From: Desulfurellaceae bacterium
GTDB lineage: Bacteria > Campylobacterota_A > Desulfurellia > JAGGSF01
Length of the DNA: 8,831 nucleotides
Reading direction: 5' to 3'
NCBI GenBank assembly: GCA_023128455.1
Contig: JAGMDW010000106.1
Location: 1 to 8,831, forward strand
Made by a program: the position numbers and the translations under genes. The notes under the pieces were generated by a model. That model had not been told where the DNA came from. It did no database searches and saw nothing but the letters and a program-made list of their open reading frames with translations. Numbering within the stretch: the first letter of the stretch is position 1; each line of letters begins with the position of its first letter. Positions 6,813 through 8,831 of the stretch are shown here, piece by piece.

Positions 6813-7041
6813 ATGTTTGATTGTATCATCGTAGGAGCAGGTCCTGCCGGTTCCACTTGTACTCGTATTCTAAGAGAAAACGGCTTGAATATACTTTTAA
6901 TAGATAAACACAATTTCCCCCTGCAAAAAGACCTGCGCCGGGTCTATATCTTGTAAAGCATTTCCACATCTTCCTTTAGGATGGGGAAAAACAATAGAAA
7001 AAGAGATAAAGGGAGCAACTCTTGTAAGGGGATTTTTCTAA
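6813..7041 (+). pseudogene. Remnant of a geranylgeranyl-reductase-family FAD oxidoreductase
   Basis: The ATG at 6813 begins MFDCIIVGAGPAGSTCTRIL, a classic GxGxxG FAD-binding strand, continuing to LLIDKHNFP near 6917. The frame then leaves homology and stops at 6954. In the frame one base on, from 6922, translation resumes as CKKTCAGSISCKAFPHLPLG, then IEKEIKGATLV, stopping at 7039. That continuation fits the second conserved block of geranylgeranyl reductases (K-x-C-x-G-x-x-S-x-K). An extra C in the five-C run 6917-6921 explains the shift. The intact family is near 370-400 residues; only about 75 remain. The frame reading FLRLIKKMLLFKI to a stop at 7074 could be a leftover C-terminus after an internal deletion, but that is speculative. 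Intact relatives reduce isoprenoid double bonds. No ribosome site is visible. Confidence 0.8.
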
Positions 7042-7080
7042 GACTTATTAAGAAAATGTTGCTTTTTAAGATTTAATCGT

Positions 7081-7089
7081 TGCTATAAA
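7081..7089 (+). promoter_or_regulatory. Candidate extended -10 promoter of gmhA
   Basis: TGC followed by TATAAA is a good extended -10 element about 25 bases before the gmhA ATG. A TTGCTT at 7059-7064 could be a -35 box, but its 19-base spacing is too long to be convincing. A start near 7096 would leave a leader of about 18 A/T-rich bases without a clear ribosome site. This is an inference from sequence match only. Confidence 0.4.
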
Positions 7090-7113
7090 ATTTTTTTTAG
7101 ATATATTTTAAAA

Positions 7114-7683
7114 ATGATGAATGTATTTACTAAAGAATTGGAAGAGCATAAAAAAACAATAGAAAAAATTTATTATTTAGATGAAATAATTATAAAAGTT
7201 TCTGAAGAGATAACAAAAGCAATAAAAAGAGGAAACAAAATACTAATATTCGGAAATGGTGGTAGTGCGTCGGATGCTCAGCATATGGCAGGAGAGCTAA
7301 TCAACAGATTCTTAAAAGAAAGAGAACCATATCCGGCTATTGCTCTGACCACAGATACATCCGTTCTCACCAGTATCGCCAACGATTACTCCTTCAAATA
7401 TGTTTTCTCCAAGCAGATTGAGGCACTGGCAAAAGAAAAGGACATCGTCATAGGTATTACCACCTCAGGATATTCAGAAAATGTAACAGAGGCATTAAAA
7501 GAAGCAAGAAGAAAAAATTGTATAACCGTTGGTTTTTTGGGGAAGGATGGCGGAGAAGCAAAAAAATTTTGCCACTATCCTGTTGTTGTTCCTGTCTCAT
7601 CTACTCCGCGCATTCAAGAAATGCACATCTTTATCATTCACACTGTATGCAAGATAGTAGAGGAAACAGTTGATAATAGATAG
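7114..7683 (+). CDS. gmhA: Sedoheptulose-7-phosphate (phosphoheptose) isomerase
   Basis: Zinc-dependent SIS-domain isomerase that converts sedoheptulose 7-phosphate to D-glycero-D-manno-heptose 7-phosphate, the first step towards ADP-heptose for the LPS inner core. The protein is 189 residues, normal for GmhA. The signature GNGGSASDAQHMAGEL (47-62) is followed by TTDTSVLTSIAND (79-91), TTSGYSENV (116-124) and TPRIQEMHIFIIH (164-176). The expected metal-site residues are all present: His57, Glu61, Gln168 and His176. Two ATG codons in a row (7114, 7117) can serve as start and neither has a clear Shine-Dalgarno sequence. TSGYSENV has Tyr where Asn, Arg or Lys is more usual. It overlaps the next gene by 14 bases. 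Confidence 0.95.
   Translation: MMNVFTKELEEHKKTIEKIYYLDEIIIKVSEEITKAIKRGNKILIFGNGGSASDAQHMAGELINRFLKEREPYPAIALTTDTSVLTSIANDYSFKYVFSKQIEALAKEKDIVIGITTSGYSENVTEALKEARRKNCITVGFLGKDGGEAKKFCHYPVVVPVSSTPRIQEMHIFIIHTVCKIVEETVDNR
7658..7663 (+). promoter_or_regulatory. Shine-Dalgarno deciding the TTG start of the heptose nucleotidyltransferase
   Basis: TAGAGG, within the end of gmhA, lies six bases before the TTG at 7670. It supports this rare start codon; no ATG occurs in frame before the conserved FTNGCFD block. Confidence 0.65.
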
Positions 7684-8140
7684 ACAAAAACTTCTATCTT
7701 TAATACAGAAACTAAAAACAGAAGGCAAAAGAATTATATTTACAAACGGCTGTTTTGATATCCTGCACTCCGGCCATATAGATTATTTAAAAAAAACAAA
7801 GGAGTTAGGGGATATTCTCATTATAGGAATAAACAGTGACGAATCAGTAAAAAAAATAAAACAACAAAATAGACCGATCAATAAACTTTTAGACAGGATG
7901 ATAGTTTTAAACAGTATTAAATATGTAGATTATGTTGTCCCATTCAATGAGGAAACACCAGAAAATCTAATTAAAATAATAAAACCAGATGTTCTAACCA
8001 AAGGTGGGGACTGGAATAAAAAAGATGTAGCAGGCTCGGCTTTTGTAAAATCTTATGGAGGCAGAACCGTTATTATACCTTATATAAAAGGTAAATCTAC
8101 AACAAATACTATTAAAAGAATACGCGATTTGTTTTCATGA
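7670..8140 (+). CDS. hldC: ADP-heptose-type nucleotidyltransferase (HldE C-terminal domain, stand-alone)
   Basis: Cytidylyltransferase-fold enzyme that joins ATP and D-glycero-beta-D-manno-heptose 1-phosphate to ADP-heptose. The protein is 156 residues, matching a single nucleotidyltransferase domain (RfaE domain II). Motifs in order: FTNGCFDILHSGH (24-36) with the catalytic HxGH at 33-36, GINSDESVKK (53-62), NRPIN (67-71), DVLTKGGDW (107-115) and KSTTNTIKRI (142-151), the C-terminal nucleotide motif. E. coli HldE fuses this domain to an N-terminal sugar kinase; here no kinase is attached or nearby, so it must be encoded elsewhere if the pathway is complete. Translation starts at a TTG inside gmhA. 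Related proteins use glycerol 3-phosphate or other sugars, but the gmhA partner favours heptose. The symbol is the usual one for the stand-alone form. Confidence 0.9.
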   Translation: MIIDRQKLLSLIQKLKTEGKRIIFTNGCFDILHSGHIDYLKKTKELGDILIIGINSDESVKKIKQQNRPINKLLDRMIVLNSIKYVDYVVPFNEETPENLIKIIKPDVLTKGGDWNKKDVAGSAFVKSYGGRTVIIPYIKGKSTTNTIKRIRDLFS

Positions 8141-8831
8141 AAGATTTTGGCAACTACTTAAATTTTTCTTTAGGTTATTCAAATCATACAAAAAGGGCTT
8201 ACTTAGGTGATGTAAAACAGTTTTTGTCGATCTGCAAAAAAGAGGCAGGCAAGGTTAAAGAAAACGATATTGAAAAGTTTATCTTCTGCCTATATAACAA
8301 AAATATATCCATGTCCACCATTTTAAGGAAACTTTCTGCCTTAAGCACTTTTTATCGTTTTCTTATTGAAACTGACAAAGTGCAGGAAAATCCATTTCAG
8401 CTAATCAATCGTCCCAAAAAGGAACAAAATCTGCCATCCTTTTTGTCTGTGGATGAGGTTTTTTTACTCATTGATAGAATAAAAAATGAGAGAGATAAAA
8501 CAATCATTGAATTGCTCTACTCCTGCGGTTTGAGAGCATCGGAACTTACCTCTCTAAATAGAAAAGACATACAGGAAAATACAGTAAGGGTAAAAGGCAA
8601 AGGAGGAAAAGAACGCATCATTCCTTTGGTAGACAGAGCAGAAAGAACATTAAACAATTATCTAAGAAAAAGAGAAGTTAAAGGAATATTATTTACCAAC
8701 AGACAGGGAAAAAGACTAACTACACGAAGCATACAAAACATAATAAAGAAATATGGCCTGTCTGTTCTATTTAAAAATATTTCCCCTCATACATTAAGAC
8801 ACTCTATCGCCACTCACCTTTTAAACAGCGG
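8137..8831 (+). CDS. Xer-family tyrosine recombinase, 3' end cut by window edge
   Basis: Site-specific DNA recombinase of the phage-integrase superfamily; XerC/XerD proteins resolve chromosome dimers at dif. My translation is open for 231 complete residues to the edge (family about 290-300). Residues 1-90 form the N-terminal SAM-like core-binding domain, with HTKRAYLGDVKQFL near 17-30. The catalytic domain shows Arg133 in CGLRASEL, Lys155 in VKGKGGKERIIPL, and His218 and Arg221 in PHTLRHSIATHLL. The second His and nucleophilic Tyr lie beyond the edge. The ATG overlaps the TGA of the preceding gene (ATGA) and there is no evident Shine-Dalgarno sequence, so translation probably depends on coupling. 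The compact N-terminus and lack of an integrase-type extension favour a Xer protein over a phage or transposon integrase, but XerC, XerD or a single-recombinase form cannot be told apart here. Confidence 0.88.
   Translation, partial: MKDFGNYLNFSLGYSNHTKRAYLGDVKQFLSICKKEAGKVKENDIEKFIFCLYNKNISMSTILRKLSALSTFYRFLIETDKVQENPFQLINRPKKEQNLPSFLSVDEVFLLIDRIKNERDKTIIELLYSCGLRASELTSLNRKDIQENTVRVKGKGGKERIIPLVDRAERTLNNYLRKREVKGILFTNRQGKRLTTRSIQNIIKKYGLSVLFKNISPHTLRHSIATHLLNS

Noticed and set aside
6813..7041. Programmed frameshift making a functional reductase
   Set aside because: The second frame also stops at 7039 after only about 75 total residues, far short of the family, so decay explains it better.
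1..8831. CRISPR array, tRNA, rRNA, insertion sequence or defence system
   Set aside because: I saw no regularly spaced direct repeats, tRNA-like cloverleaf, rRNA stretch or transposase; the only recombination gene is the Xer-type protein at the right edge.
8137..8831. Phage or transposon integrase marking a mobile element
   Set aside because: The compact Xer-like domain layout, lack of flanking repeats or tRNA, and coupling to gmhA-hldC give no support for a mobile element within the visible part.

Overview
The window holds two divergent gene blocks from what looks like a Gram-negative, low-GC bacterium. Gram-negative character is inferred from the LPS-heptose genes gmhA and hldE-type nucleotidyltransferase. 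Low GC is visible in the A/T-rich codon use and intergenic DNA. FabK is the only enoyl-ACP reductase seen, a choice common in Firmicutes, Thermotogales and many uncultured lineages. I cannot name the phylum; a deep-branching or candidate-phylum bacterium would fit.

Left block (minus strand, transcribed from about 6724 down past position 1). This is one tightly packed run of ten genes: DUF167/YggU protein, ndk, rpmF, plsX, fabH, fabK, fabD, fabG, acpP, fabF. Every junction is an overlap or a gap of 16 bases or less, so it is very probably one transcript. PlsX makes acyl-phosphate for phospholipid synthesis. FabD loads malonate onto AcpP, FabH starts chains, FabF elongates, FabG reduces the ketoacyl group and FabK the enoyl group. 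No dehydratase (fabZ) or acetyl-CoA carboxylase gene lies in the window. fabF runs off the left edge. ndk and the DUF167 gene sit upstream of rpmF, where the DUF177/YceD gene is often found.

Centre (about 6725-7113). A promoter-like sequence for the left block lies almost on top of the first start codon. On the plus strand follows a broken remnant of a geranylgeranyl-reductase-family flavoprotein, with a frameshift and early termination, then an A/T-rich leader with a promoter-like -10 box.

Right block (plus strand, 7114 to the right edge): gmhA, a stand-alone ADP-heptose-type nucleotidyltransferase (the C-terminal half of HldE), and a Xer-family tyrosine recombinase cut by the edge. All three overlap (14 and 4 bases), which suggests translational coupling. 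The first two act in ADP-heptose synthesis for LPS core; the recombinase is a functional outsider.

Most of the window is conserved housekeeping content. I found no convincing new system. The points most worth a second look are the reductase remnant, the recombinase coupled to the heptose genes, the unusual head of the fatty-acid operon and its possibly leaderless start.
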